A stretch of 54,045 bases of DNA from Alistipes sp. (GTDB lineage Bacteria > Bacteroidota > Bacteroidia > Bacteroidales > Rikenellaceae). The position numbers and the translations under genes are program-made. The notes beneath the pieces were generated by a model. The model saw nothing but the letters and a program-made list of their open reading frames with translations. It did not search any database and was not told the DNA's origin. Shown here piece after piece: positions 32,040 through 39,796 of the stretch. Location: the NCBI GenBank assembly GCA_017504265.1, contig JAFVRN010000003.1, positions 1 to 54,045 on the forward strand. Direction: 5' to 3'. How positions within the stretch are numbered: position 1 is the stretch's first letter; each line of letters begins with the position of its first letter.

Positions 32040-32074
32040 ATGGGGTTGTCCAACACGACGTTGAACAACCCCAT
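32040..32074. terminator. Terminator between the GLUG pair and lptD
   Basis: ATGGGGTTGTCCAAC (32040-32054) pairs with GTTGAACAACCCCAT (32060-32074) with one mismatch, which becomes a G-U wobble in the minus-strand transcript. On the minus strand it is followed by TTTTTAGC, so it looks best suited to lptD but can serve both convergent units. Confidence 0.8.
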
Positions 32075-32170
32075 AATTATATCTATTCGTTTTGTAATAC
32101 TCTCCTTGTCTGCTTATCCTACCTTATTCCTTGTTATATACACGCACTTATACGCACACACTTATTCCCT

Positions 32171-32254
32171 CTCTCTCTTCCTCCATCCATCTCGCACACA
32201 CACTCTCTCACACACACTCTATCTCTCTTTCACACACACTATCTCCCCCCCCCC
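32171..32254. repeat. CT/CA microsatellite with a C10 run next to the lptD stop
   Basis: Almost pure pyrimidine-plus-CA sequence made of CTCTCT and CACACA tracts, ending in ten consecutive C residues (32245-32254). It lies three bases beyond the lptD stop codon, in its 3' untranslated region, where the minus-strand RNA is purine/GT rich. Such tracts are prone to slippage. Confidence 0.85.
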
Positions 32255-32257
32255 TTG

Positions 32258-35011
32258 TTAGTACATATTATCGTACTGGGTGAAGCTCTTGTCGTACTTC
32301 AAGTCGGCGAGCGATGCTGCCTTGACACCGATGTTGAAGGCCCAGCTGCGGTGGTTGCCGAATGGTACCCACGTGAACGACATCTGCCAGCAGTGTAGGT
32401 CACGTGTAATAGATATAGAGGTCATTGACATCTTGCGCGTCGTGAAGTCGTAACCCGACGTTGCCGTAATCATCGTCTTGGGCGTGAGCTTAACACTTGC
32501 ATTGAAGTTGATGGTCTGGTTAATATTCTTACGATAACCCGTAGTACCATTATTTACATATTGGGCATTATAACTGATGCTGTAATTAAAGCCGAAATTC
32601 CAGGGTATGGAGAAGTCATAGTATTGGCCTGCCATCCATTGTCGGCGCATAGCAGGGTTGAGTTCGCCATAAGGGTCGGACCACGCATTGAAATACTCGG
32701 CAGGGAACGAGGTGATGTCGTTGCCGGCAACCCTCGAACCATCTTCGCGTGACTTAAAGGTGTAGCCAAAGCTCCAGCTGGCACTCTGCACACGACCGGG
32801 AAGACCTCGTGACCACATCAGCTTATCGTAGCGCACACCCTCGGGCGATACCTCATAGGGGTCGAGCGTAAGCGACAGGTTGAGGGCAATGTTCTGATAT
32901 ATCGTCGTACGCAGCGATATAGGAAGTGTCGATAGACGCATCGAGTCGGCAAGGAAGTTGTACGAGCCGTTGATAGATATTTGGTCGATAATCTTTATCT
33001 TCTTTACCGTATCCTTGGTACGTACCTTGGCCTCTAACGACTGCGACAGACCAAAGGTTAGAGCCAGCTGCTCACCGCTGCCCGGCACGCCATAGGCATT
33101 GTCGGTAAATGGCGAATATACCTTGAATTTACCCGTAGTATCGGTCTGCACTGTTTCGTAGAAGCCATACTTCTGACGGCTGAAATCGGGCGCATAGGCA
33201 AAGCCGATGTTTGGTGTGAGTGTGTGGCGCACGGCTTGTAGCTTACGCGTCTTCTTCTTGGCTACATACGTACCGTAGATCGTAGTATTTGCCGATACCG
33301 AAGCGTTGTAGTTGTACAAACGCCAAAAGCCATATTCCGGATCGAGCGTCTCTACCTGATGTGTTTGCTCGTTCCACTGCTGGCTGACCTTCTTGAAATA
33401 CCACCTCTCGGTATAGTTGAACGAGGGGCTGATGTTGATGTAGTTGAACAGCGATAACGAGGTAGAGATAGGAATAGTATGCTGTATACCATTCTTCATT
33501 TTTTGCAAAGTCTCCTTGCTAAATATCTCCTTCTCGGTGGTGTTTACCGAGTTGGTCATCTTCATCGAGTAGCTCATCTTGATCTTCTCGTACCAACGTG
33601 TCTTACCCACAGCCTCCTTGCGCTTCAGAGGGTTGAAGCTCGCAACGTTGAAGGTTATGGTAGGCAGTGTTACGGCGATGGTCTTATCCTTGGAGTTCTG
33701 TGATACGGCCATATTTACTGCGAGCGAGAAGGGTGTACCCTCCCAGTTCTTCGAATATGATATAGATGAGTTGGTCTGTGTTGCGAGGATGTCATCCACG
33801 TTGGTCGCCGAGTAGCGGCTGTAACCACTTGATGTGAGGTTCACCGATGCTGAGAATGTAGACCCGGGGTTGGCCTTGGGGTCTTGCGAGTGTGTCCACT
33901 GTATCTTGTAGTTGTTCTGCTGCACGAAGTCGGGCTCGCCCTTCTCTCCTGAGCGCACGGCGGCATATTGCAGATTGAAGTTACCCTTAAACTTATAACG
34001 CTTGACATATTGCGATACGGCAGATACCTCCCACGAGCCGAGGGTGTAGATACCGCCACGCAGTGCAAGGTCCATATGTTCGCCCAAAGTAAAGTAGTAA
34101 CCCAGGTCACGAATGAAGAAACCCTTGGCATCCTCGCCATATGTAGGCATCAGAATACCCGACTTAGGGCCCGTGCTTATGGGGAAGAAGGCCTCGGGTA
34201 TACCCGGGAAGTAGATGGGTACATCCTCCATTACGAGGTAGGCATAGCCGGTGACTATCTTCTTGTTAGGGATAATCTTTGCCTGCGTCATATTGATATA
34301 GAAGTGGGGATGATCCGTGCAGTCACACGTCGTGTAGTAGCCGTCGCCGATGTGTATCGTCTCGTCGGGATGCATCTTTACACTGCTGCCGAGCAGCCAT
34401 CCGTCTCCCTGCTGTGTGGCAATACCCTTGATCTTGGCCTTACGTGAGTCGAGGTTGTAGGTGATGGTATCCATAGAGTATGGCGAGCCACCATCCGAGA
34501 ACTCGGGGTGAGTCTGTGTTGGTTTGCCATCTACGGAGTCGGGATAGCCGTGTGCGAAGATATCCTTGGTCTGCATATCAACACGCATAAAGTCGGCTTT
34601 TAAGTTCATACCCTGATAGGTTACATCTCCACTCTTATAGCTGTAAATCATCTTGTTGCGTGCATCGAACACAACCGAATCGACAGCCTTACCCTTGATT
34701 ATATCGTCGAACATAGAGCCGCGTGGGCGACGACGTGTGGTGTCGCGCTCTGTCGCACTGCTCTCCCTCTGGGGTGTTGCCTGTGAAGGTGTAACGGGGG
34801 TGGTGTTGCTCTCCAATGCGGCGTTACGACGCAGCTCCGCAGTGTCGAGGCTGTAGAAGAGGTCGAAGCCGCTTGCCCCGACATCGCCGAGGCCTGCAAC
34901 CAGACATCCCACCACTGTTACAAACAGAGCCAAAGATAGATATTTTGTCAATAAATGTCTCAAAATCCAATAATTTTTCGTAACTTTGCCGACAAGTCGG
35001 CAAAACCGCAA
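32258..35011 (-). CDS. lptD: LPS-assembly protein LptD (Bacteroidetes type)
   Basis: Outer-membrane translocon that inserts lipopolysaccharide in the outer leaflet. Up to 917 residues. After the signal region (KYLSLALFVTVVGC) comes an OstA/LptD N-terminal domain (VDSVVFDARNKMIYSY, LKADFMRVDMQTKDIFAHG, IHIGDGYYTTCD), then the LptD hallmark VPIYFPGIPEAFFPIS and GILMPTYGED, and a long barrel domain with alternating strands to the end. No ATG begins the frame: TTG at 35011 gives the full ORF, while TTG at 34963 would start MRHLLTKYLSLALF, a cleaner signal peptide, and is my preferred true start. A possible -7 element TATCTTTG lies at 35084-35077. Confidence 0.88.
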   Translation of the reverse strand: MRFCRLVGKVTKNYWILRHLLTKYLSLALFVTVVGCLVAGLGDVGASGFDLFYSLDTAELRRNAALESNTTPVTPSQATPQRESSATERDTTRRRPRGSMFDDIIKGKAVDSVVFDARNKMIYSYKSGDVTYQGMNLKADFMRVDMQTKDIFAHGYPDSVDGKPTQTHPEFSDGGSPYSMDTITYNLDSRKAKIKGIATQQGDGWLLGSSVKMHPDETIHIGDGYYTTCDCTDHPHFYINMTQAKIIPNKKIVTGYAYLVMEDVPIYFPGIPEAFFPISTGPKSGILMPTYGEDAKGFFIRDLGYYFTLGEHMDLALRGGIYTLGSWEVSAVSQYVKRYKFKGNFNLQYAAVRSGEKGEPDFVQQNNYKIQWTHSQDPKANPGSTFSASVNLTSSGYSRYSATNVDDILATQTNSSISYSKNWEGTPFSLAVNMAVSQNSKDKTIAVTLPTITFNVASFNPLKRKEAVGKTRWYEKIKMSYSMKMTNSVNTTEKEIFSKETLQKMKNGIQHTIPISTSLSLFNYINISPSFNYTERWYFKKVSQQWNEQTHQVETLDPEYGFWRLYNYNASVSANTTIYGTYVAKKKTRKLQAVRHTLTPNIGFAYAPDFSRQKYGFYETVQTDTTGKFKVYSPFTDNAYGVPGSGEQLALTFGLSQSLEAKVRTKDTVKKIKIIDQISINGSYNFLADSMRLSTLPISLRTTIYQNIALNLSLTLDPYEVSPEGVRYDKLMWSRGLPGRVQSASWSFGYTFKSREDGSRVAGNDITSFPAEYFNAWSDPYGELNPAMRRQWMAGQYYDFSIPWNFGFNYSISYNAQYVNNGTTGYRKNINQTINFNASVKLTPKTMITATSGYDFTTRKMSMTSISITRDLHCWQMSFTWVPFGNHRSWAFNIGVKAASLADLKYDKSFTQYDNMY
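34981..35004 (+). promoter_or_regulatory. -7 element overlapping a 20-bp inverted repeat (operator candidate)
   Basis: TAACTTTG (34981-34988) is a perfect plus-strand -7 element. Its TTTG is also the beginning of TTTGCCGACAAGTCGGCAAA (34985-35004), a perfect 9+9 inverted repeat with a two-base centre, covering the expected start site. It could drive the amidase gene with a long leader of about 115 bases. No -33 TTTG is seen at the right distance, so this is tentative. Confidence 0.4.
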
Positions 35012-35076
35012 GCAAGAGAGCTAATAATGTAGCCAATCTCTAAATTGTGTTTGCCTGCGTGAGCGTTTACAACTCG

Positions 35077-35084
35077 CAAAGATA
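35077..35084 (-). promoter_or_regulatory. Candidate -7 element for lptD
   Basis: Read on the minus strand, TATCTTTG (35084 to 35077) matches the -7 consensus. Transcription would start near 35071, leaving a leader of about 60 bases to TTG 35011 or about 108 to TTG 34963. The -33 region has no clear TTTG. Confidence 0.45.
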
Positions 35085-35113
35085 ATAAATTTTTTGCACA
35101 ATTTTTACATTTT

Positions 35114-36244
35114 ATGAGAAAACTCATAATAGTACTTCTTTTGGCTATACTCCAACCTATGTTAGCTAACGCAGGGGATGGGACAGATGTTGTGTCGGAA
35201 AAGCGTCGCAGGGTTGTGGTGCTTGACCCCGGTCACGGAGGTGTGCGCCCGGGTAAGCCTGCGGGCAAGGTCTTGGAGAAGACGCTGAACCTCGATGTTG
35301 CGTTGGAGGTGCGTCGCCAACTTGCCGAGAAGATGCCTGAGTTGGAGGTGCATCTGACGCGATACAGCGATTCGATGTACGATGCTAATAGAGATGTAGA
35401 CAACCGTCTGCGTGCCGAGTATGCTAACCGGCTGCATGCTGACCTTACGGTAGGTATTCACGCCAATGCCCACGAGAATACGTCGGTGTGTGGTGGCGAG
35501 GTGTGGATACTGTCGCTTAACGACAAGGTGCTCAACTACAATAAGCAGAAGGCGAACAGGTTTGCCGATGAGGGTGATTATATCGATATCGAAAATATAG
35601 ACCGCAGCTCGATGGGTTTTATGCTCGCCTTGGCTCGACAGTTGGACAACGAGCCGCGTAATCGCAACTTTGCACGAGCGCTGTGTAATAATTTCAAGGC
35701 CATAGGTCTTAGGGACAGAGGTATTTTTGACAGTGTGGTTTGGACGTTGCTCTACTACTTGGAGGGCCCCGGAGCGTTGTTGGAGATGGGCTATATGTCC
35801 AACCCTGCGGAGTTGAAGTATATATCGTCGGAGAAGGGTAAGCGAGAGATTGCAGGTGCTATCAGCGATGCCATAGTATACTTCATCCGAAGCCTCGATA
35901 CGGCCGAGGAGTATGCCGCGAGCGATGTACAGGGCGATGTGCCGACAGCTACGGAGGGTGCTTCCGTTGCCGAGAGGCGTGATGCAACGTGTGTCGATGC
36001 CTCGGGCGAAGGCTATACCATACAACTGATATCGAGCAAGACGGAGGTCGATGTACGCGATTCGCAGTTTAAGGCCTATCGTGGTCGTGTGATGCTTGTC
36101 ATGGGCAGTGGCTCGTGGCGATATAAGTATTGTTATGGCAGCTACTCTTCGCAGCAGGAGGCCAAGGCCGATCTGGCTGAGGTGCGCAAGAGCTTCAAGG
36201 ATGCCTATGTCGTGCGCTATAAGGCCGGTAAACTCGCTAAGTAG
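35114..36244 (+). CDS. N-acetylmuramoyl-L-alanine amidase with SPOR domain
   Basis: A 376-residue periplasmic amidase that cuts the bond between MurNAc and the stem peptide, used in septal peptidoglycan splitting. After a signal peptide (MRKLIIVLLLAILQPMLANA), the Amidase_3 domain spans about residues 33-255: VVVLDPGHGG (zinc histidine), LEKTLNLDVALEV (zinc glutamate), VGIHANAHE (zinc histidine) and ALLEMGYMSNPAE (catalytic glutamate). The C-terminus (about 297-372, YTIQLISSKTEVDV... RYKYCYGSY) is a SPOR-like domain that would bind denuded glycan strands at the division site. It precedes an MCE gene by 38 bases. Confidence 0.92.
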   Translation: MRKLIIVLLLAILQPMLANAGDGTDVVSEKRRRVVVLDPGHGGVRPGKPAGKVLEKTLNLDVALEVRRQLAEKMPELEVHLTRYSDSMYDANRDVDNRLRAEYANRLHADLTVGIHANAHENTSVCGGEVWILSLNDKVLNYNKQKANRFADEGDYIDIENIDRSSMGFMLALARQLDNEPRNRNFARALCNNFKAIGLRDRGIFDSVVWTLLYYLEGPGALLEMGYMSNPAELKYISSEKGKREIAGAISDAIVYFIRSLDTAEEYAASDVQGDVPTATEGASVAERRDATCVDASGEGYTIQLISSKTEVDVRDSQFKAYRGRVMLVMGSGSWRYKYCYGSYSSQQEAKADLAEVRKSFKDAYVVRYKAGKLAK

Positions 36245-36282
36245 CAGCGAATAATGTTCAGGAATAACTAAAAATTGAAGAT

Positions 36283-37266
36283 ATGAAAATTAGAAGAGAG
36301 TTTAAGGTCGGAGTATTTGCCGTTATCGTGATAGGAATATCGTGGTGGGGCATCAAGTGGCTGGGTGGTCAGAACCTGCTAAAAACCAGCAACATCTATT
36401 ATGCTTATTACGATGCTGTTCCGGGTCTTATGGAGTCATCGCGTGTTAATATGCGCGGCGTTGAGGTGGGTAATGTCCGCGATATTGAGCTCTGTGCCGA
36501 CAGAGTTAAGGTGGAGATTGCCATCGAGAAACAATATGCCGATATGATTCCTGTCAATTCTATTGCCGAGCTGGGCTCTGCCGGTCTTATGGGCGGTATG
36601 GAGATTTCTATCGTGCAGGGTGATGCTGCGGAGCGTATGGCGGATGGAGGCGTATTCGAGGGACGTATGAAGCCCGATATGCTGGGTACGTTGGCTGAGC
36701 AGGGCGGAGAGCTTATCGATGGTCTCAACCGTACGGTGGATGGTGTCAATACCCTTATCGAGAGCAACAGCGAGCGTATAACACTGCTTGTTGCAAACCT
36801 CGAATCTATGACCTCGACCATTGATGCTATTATGCGTACATCGGCAGAGGATGTCGAGGGTGCTATCTCCAATCTTAACAGCTTCACTATGACCCTGGCC
36901 GAGAATAGTGATCGTATAGAGTCGATGCTTGCAAATGTCGATACCTTTACCGAGGATCTGGCCGAGGCGGACTTCGTAAATCAGCTAAATACAACAATAT
37001 CTACACTCAACGGCGTACTCTCGGCAGTAGAGGGTGGCGAGGGCTCTGTGGGTAAGCTCCTTACCGACGAACAGCTCTACAACTCGCTCAGCTCTGCGGG
37101 AGAGAACCTGTCGTTATTGTTGGAGGATTTGAAGGCACATCCTATGCGATATGTACACTTCTCGCTGTTCGGTAAGTCGGACGAGCAGATAGCTGCCAAG
37201 GAGGCAAAGAGGGCTGCCAAGGCCGAGAAGAGGGCGGCAAAGAGTGAGGCAAAGGCCTCAAAATAG
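36283..37266 (+). CDS. MCE/MlaD-family lipid transport protein
   Basis: A 327-residue protein with one N-terminal membrane anchor (VGVFAVIVIGISWWGIKWL) and an MCE domain at about residues 38-115 (YYAYYDAVPGLMESSRVNMRG, then GLMGGMEISIVQG). A helical region follows with heptad-like patterns (LIDGLNRTVDGVNTLIE), suited to forming a coiled or tube-like assembly. The C-terminal tail is Lys/Ala rich (EAKRAAKAEKRAAKSEAK). MlaD proteins carry phospholipids between the two membranes with an ABC transporter; the ATPase and permease genes are not in this window. GC and codon use match the neighbours. Confidence 0.88.
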   Translation: MKIRREFKVGVFAVIVIGISWWGIKWLGGQNLLKTSNIYYAYYDAVPGLMESSRVNMRGVEVGNVRDIELCADRVKVEIAIEKQYADMIPVNSIAELGSAGLMGGMEISIVQGDAAERMADGGVFEGRMKPDMLGTLAEQGGELIDGLNRTVDGVNTLIESNSERITLLVANLESMTSTIDAIMRTSAEDVEGAISNLNSFTMTLAENSDRIESMLANVDTFTEDLAEADFVNQLNTTISTLNGVLSAVEGGEGSVGKLLTDEQLYNSLSSAGENLSLLLEDLKAHPMRYVHFSLFGKSDEQIAAKEAKRAAKAEKRAAKSEAKASK

Positions 37267-37292
37267 TAGGTCATAGGGCAAGTTTATAGAGG

Positions 37293-39782
37293 ATGATATA
37301 CCCTGCAAATTTCGAGAGTAGAGTAGGTTTCTCTCCTATTCGACAGCAGATTATGGATGCTTGTTCGATGCAGTCGGCGCGTGAGCTGATAGCATCGGAG
37401 GGCTTCTCTCGTTCGCAGCGAGAGGTGGAGCAGCGTCTACGTCTTGCCGATGAGATGCGCCTGCTTATATCTATGGAGGCGGGGGCAGATGTTGGCGAGC
37501 AGGAGGATATACGCTCTATCGTCGAGAAGATTGCCGTAGAGGGCTCGTATCTGCTTGTCGAGGAGTGCGTGATATTGGCCAATGCTCTGCGCGCAGCAGC
37601 CTCCATCGTGGGCTTCCTACGCTCACGTAAGGAGGGTAGCTACCCCTCGCTCAGAGCTATGTCGGAGCGTGTGCAACTCTTCCCCGAGCTGCTGTCACAA
37701 ATCGAACGTGTGGTAGATGATAAGGGCGAGGTACGCTCTTCGGCATCTCCCGAGTTGGATGCGCTGCGTCGTGCCATACGAGAGCACGAAGGTCAGGTGG
37801 CAAAACGTTTGCAGCAGGTGTTGCAACGTGCCAAGGCTTCGGGTATCGTAGATGCAGATGCGATGATATCGATACGTGATGGCCATGCTGTGATTCCTGT
37901 GGCTGCCGCCAATAAGCGTAAACTATCGGGATTCATCCACGATGAGTCGGCTACGGGGCGCACCTTCTATATCGAACCCGTGGAGGTGGTCGAACTTAAT
38001 AACGAGTTGCGTGAGTTGGAGTACGAGGAGCGACGAGAGGTGATACGCATACTCACGGAGCTGACCGCTATATTGCGCCTTAATGTGGAGGGACTGATTC
38101 GTATAGACGATTATCTCACACATATCGATGCCCTGCGGGCTAAGGCACGCTGGGCACTGCGTAACGATGCTGTGCGTCCCATCATTTCGACTGACGGACG
38201 GTTGGTGCTGCGCAAGGCTCGTCACCCGCTGTTGCAACAGACTCTGCAACAGCAGAATAAGCAGATAGTACCTCTCGATGTGGAGCTAAACCCCGAGCGA
38301 CGTATATTGGTTATATCCGGACCTAATGCGGGTGGCAAGTCGGTATGCTTAAAGACTACGGGTATATTGCAATATATGGTGCAGTGCGGTTTTTTGGTTC
38401 CCGTGTTGGAGAATTCGGAGTTTCCGCTGTTCGACTCGCTGATGATCGACATCGGTGATCAGCAGTCTATGGAGAATGACCTCTCCACATATTCGTCGCA
38501 CCTTATGAATATGAAGAGTATGCTTTCGGAGGCATCTCCCCGTACACTGATACTTATCGACGAGTTCGGCTCGGGTACGGAACCAACGATAGGTGGTGCT
38601 ATATCGGAAGCTATATTGGAACGCTTGGTAGAGCGCGGGTGCTATGGCGTGATTACTACGCACTACGGCAATATCAAGTATTTTGCATCACGTCACGATG
38701 GCGTGGCCAACGGTGCTATGGCCTTCGATGTTAAACATATACAGCCGTTATTCGGCTTGGAGATGGGTAAGCCTGGTAGCTCCTTTGCAATAGAGATAGC
38801 ACGTAAGATAGGCCTTCCGGAGGATATCGTGCATAAGGCTATGGAGTTAGCCGGCGAGGATCATATAAATCTCGAAAAACAGCTGCGTGAGATAGCGCGA
38901 GATAAACGTTACTGGGCTGAGAAACGTGACCGTATACGTCTGACGGACAGAAAGGTGGAGCAGCTCGAACAACGCTATACGGATAGTTTGCAGAGCATAC
39001 GTGATGAGCGTCGTGCGATACTCGATAAGGCGCGACGTGAGGCCGAGGAGCTTGTGGCGGCAGCCAACCGCACTATCGAGAACACCATACGTACCATACG
39101 CGAGGCACAGGCCGAGAAGGAGATAACACGTATGGCACGTAAGGAGTTGGAGGGTTTTGCCGAGGGTGTCGGAGATAGCCACAAGAGCGATGATAGCATC
39201 GAGCGCGAGATGCAGCGTCTGGCACGTCGCAGGGAGCGCCGCGAGGAGCGTGCCGCGCAACGTGAGCGTGGCGAGGTGGCGGCACCCGTAGAGAGTAAGG
39301 TGGAGGTCAAGACTGTCGAGATAGGCTCGAAGGTTAAGATCGAAGGTCAGGATGTCCCGGGTGTTGTGCAGATGATAAAGGGTAGCAAGGCGCAGGTAGC
39401 CTTCGGCCAGATGATGATAATGGTAGACGTGTCGCGCTTGAAGGTTATCAGCAGTTCGGAGTTTAAGCAGGCAACACGCCCCGTAGCACCACGTACGGTG
39501 GTATCGGTTGATATACGTGAGCGCAAACTCAATTTCAGGGATAATATAGACGTGCGAGGTATGCGTGCCTCAGAGGCCATAGAGGCTGTGGAAAATCTTG
39601 TGGATGATGCTCTTATGGTCGGTGTATCGGGTGTCACCATCCTGCACGGCAAGGGTACGGGAGCTCTCAAAGAGGAGATTCGCCGCTATCTGCGCACGAT
39701 AAGTGCCGTGGATAGCATCTCGGATGATCACGCCGATAGGGGAGGTGCCGGTATTACAATTGTGCGATTTAAGATAGACTAA
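37293..39782 (+). CDS. mutS2: Endonuclease MutS2 (Smr-domain MutS homologue)
   Basis: An 829-residue MutS-like ATPase involved in controlling recombination and, in some bacteria, rescue of collided ribosomes. The core has the clamp/lever helices, Walker A GPNAGGKS (about 344-351; usually GPNTGGKT), signature DIGDQQSMENDLSTYSSH, Walker B TLILIDEFGSGTEP, and a long coiled-coil segment (about 530-660) with an Arg/Glu-rich stretch. The C-terminal Smr nuclease domain is present: DVRGMRASEA and LHGKGTGAL (about 784-792). All parts typical of MutS2 are in place. Confidence 0.96.
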   Translation: MIYPANFESRVGFSPIRQQIMDACSMQSARELIASEGFSRSQREVEQRLRLADEMRLLISMEAGADVGEQEDIRSIVEKIAVEGSYLLVEECVILANALRAAASIVGFLRSRKEGSYPSLRAMSERVQLFPELLSQIERVVDDKGEVRSSASPELDALRRAIREHEGQVAKRLQQVLQRAKASGIVDADAMISIRDGHAVIPVAAANKRKLSGFIHDESATGRTFYIEPVEVVELNNELRELEYEERREVIRILTELTAILRLNVEGLIRIDDYLTHIDALRAKARWALRNDAVRPIISTDGRLVLRKARHPLLQQTLQQQNKQIVPLDVELNPERRILVISGPNAGGKSVCLKTTGILQYMVQCGFLVPVLENSEFPLFDSLMIDIGDQQSMENDLSTYSSHLMNMKSMLSEASPRTLILIDEFGSGTEPTIGGAISEAILERLVERGCYGVITTHYGNIKYFASRHDGVANGAMAFDVKHIQPLFGLEMGKPGSSFAIEIARKIGLPEDIVHKAMELAGEDHINLEKQLREIARDKRYWAEKRDRIRLTDRKVEQLEQRYTDSLQSIRDERRAILDKARREAEELVAAANRTIENTIRTIREAQAEKEITRMARKELEGFAEGVGDSHKSDDSIEREMQRLARRRERREERAAQRERGEVAAPVESKVEVKTVEIGSKVKIEGQDVPGVVQMIKGSKAQVAFGQMMIMVDVSRLKVISSSEFKQATRPVAPRTVVSVDIRERKLNFRDNIDVRGMRASEAIEAVENLVDDALMVGVSGVTILHGKGTGALKEEIRRYLRTISAVDSISDDHADRGGAGITIVRFKID

Positions 39783-39796
39783 TTAAAACAAGAAAT

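Noticed and set aside
32245-32254. Poly-C tract as a classic coding phase-variation switch
   Set aside because: It lies beyond the lptD stop codon, so a length change would not shift the reading frame of any visible gene.
34824-35036. Separate small gene starting MATLLALLLAVLPTC on the minus strand
   Set aside because: It overlaps the start of lptD in another frame and runs into sequence with no further coherence. It is kept only as a hint of a possible frameshift.
35162-36025. 287-codon minus-strand frame opposite the amidase
   Set aside because: It is antisense to an amidase with all catalytic residues in place and has no start signals or domain.
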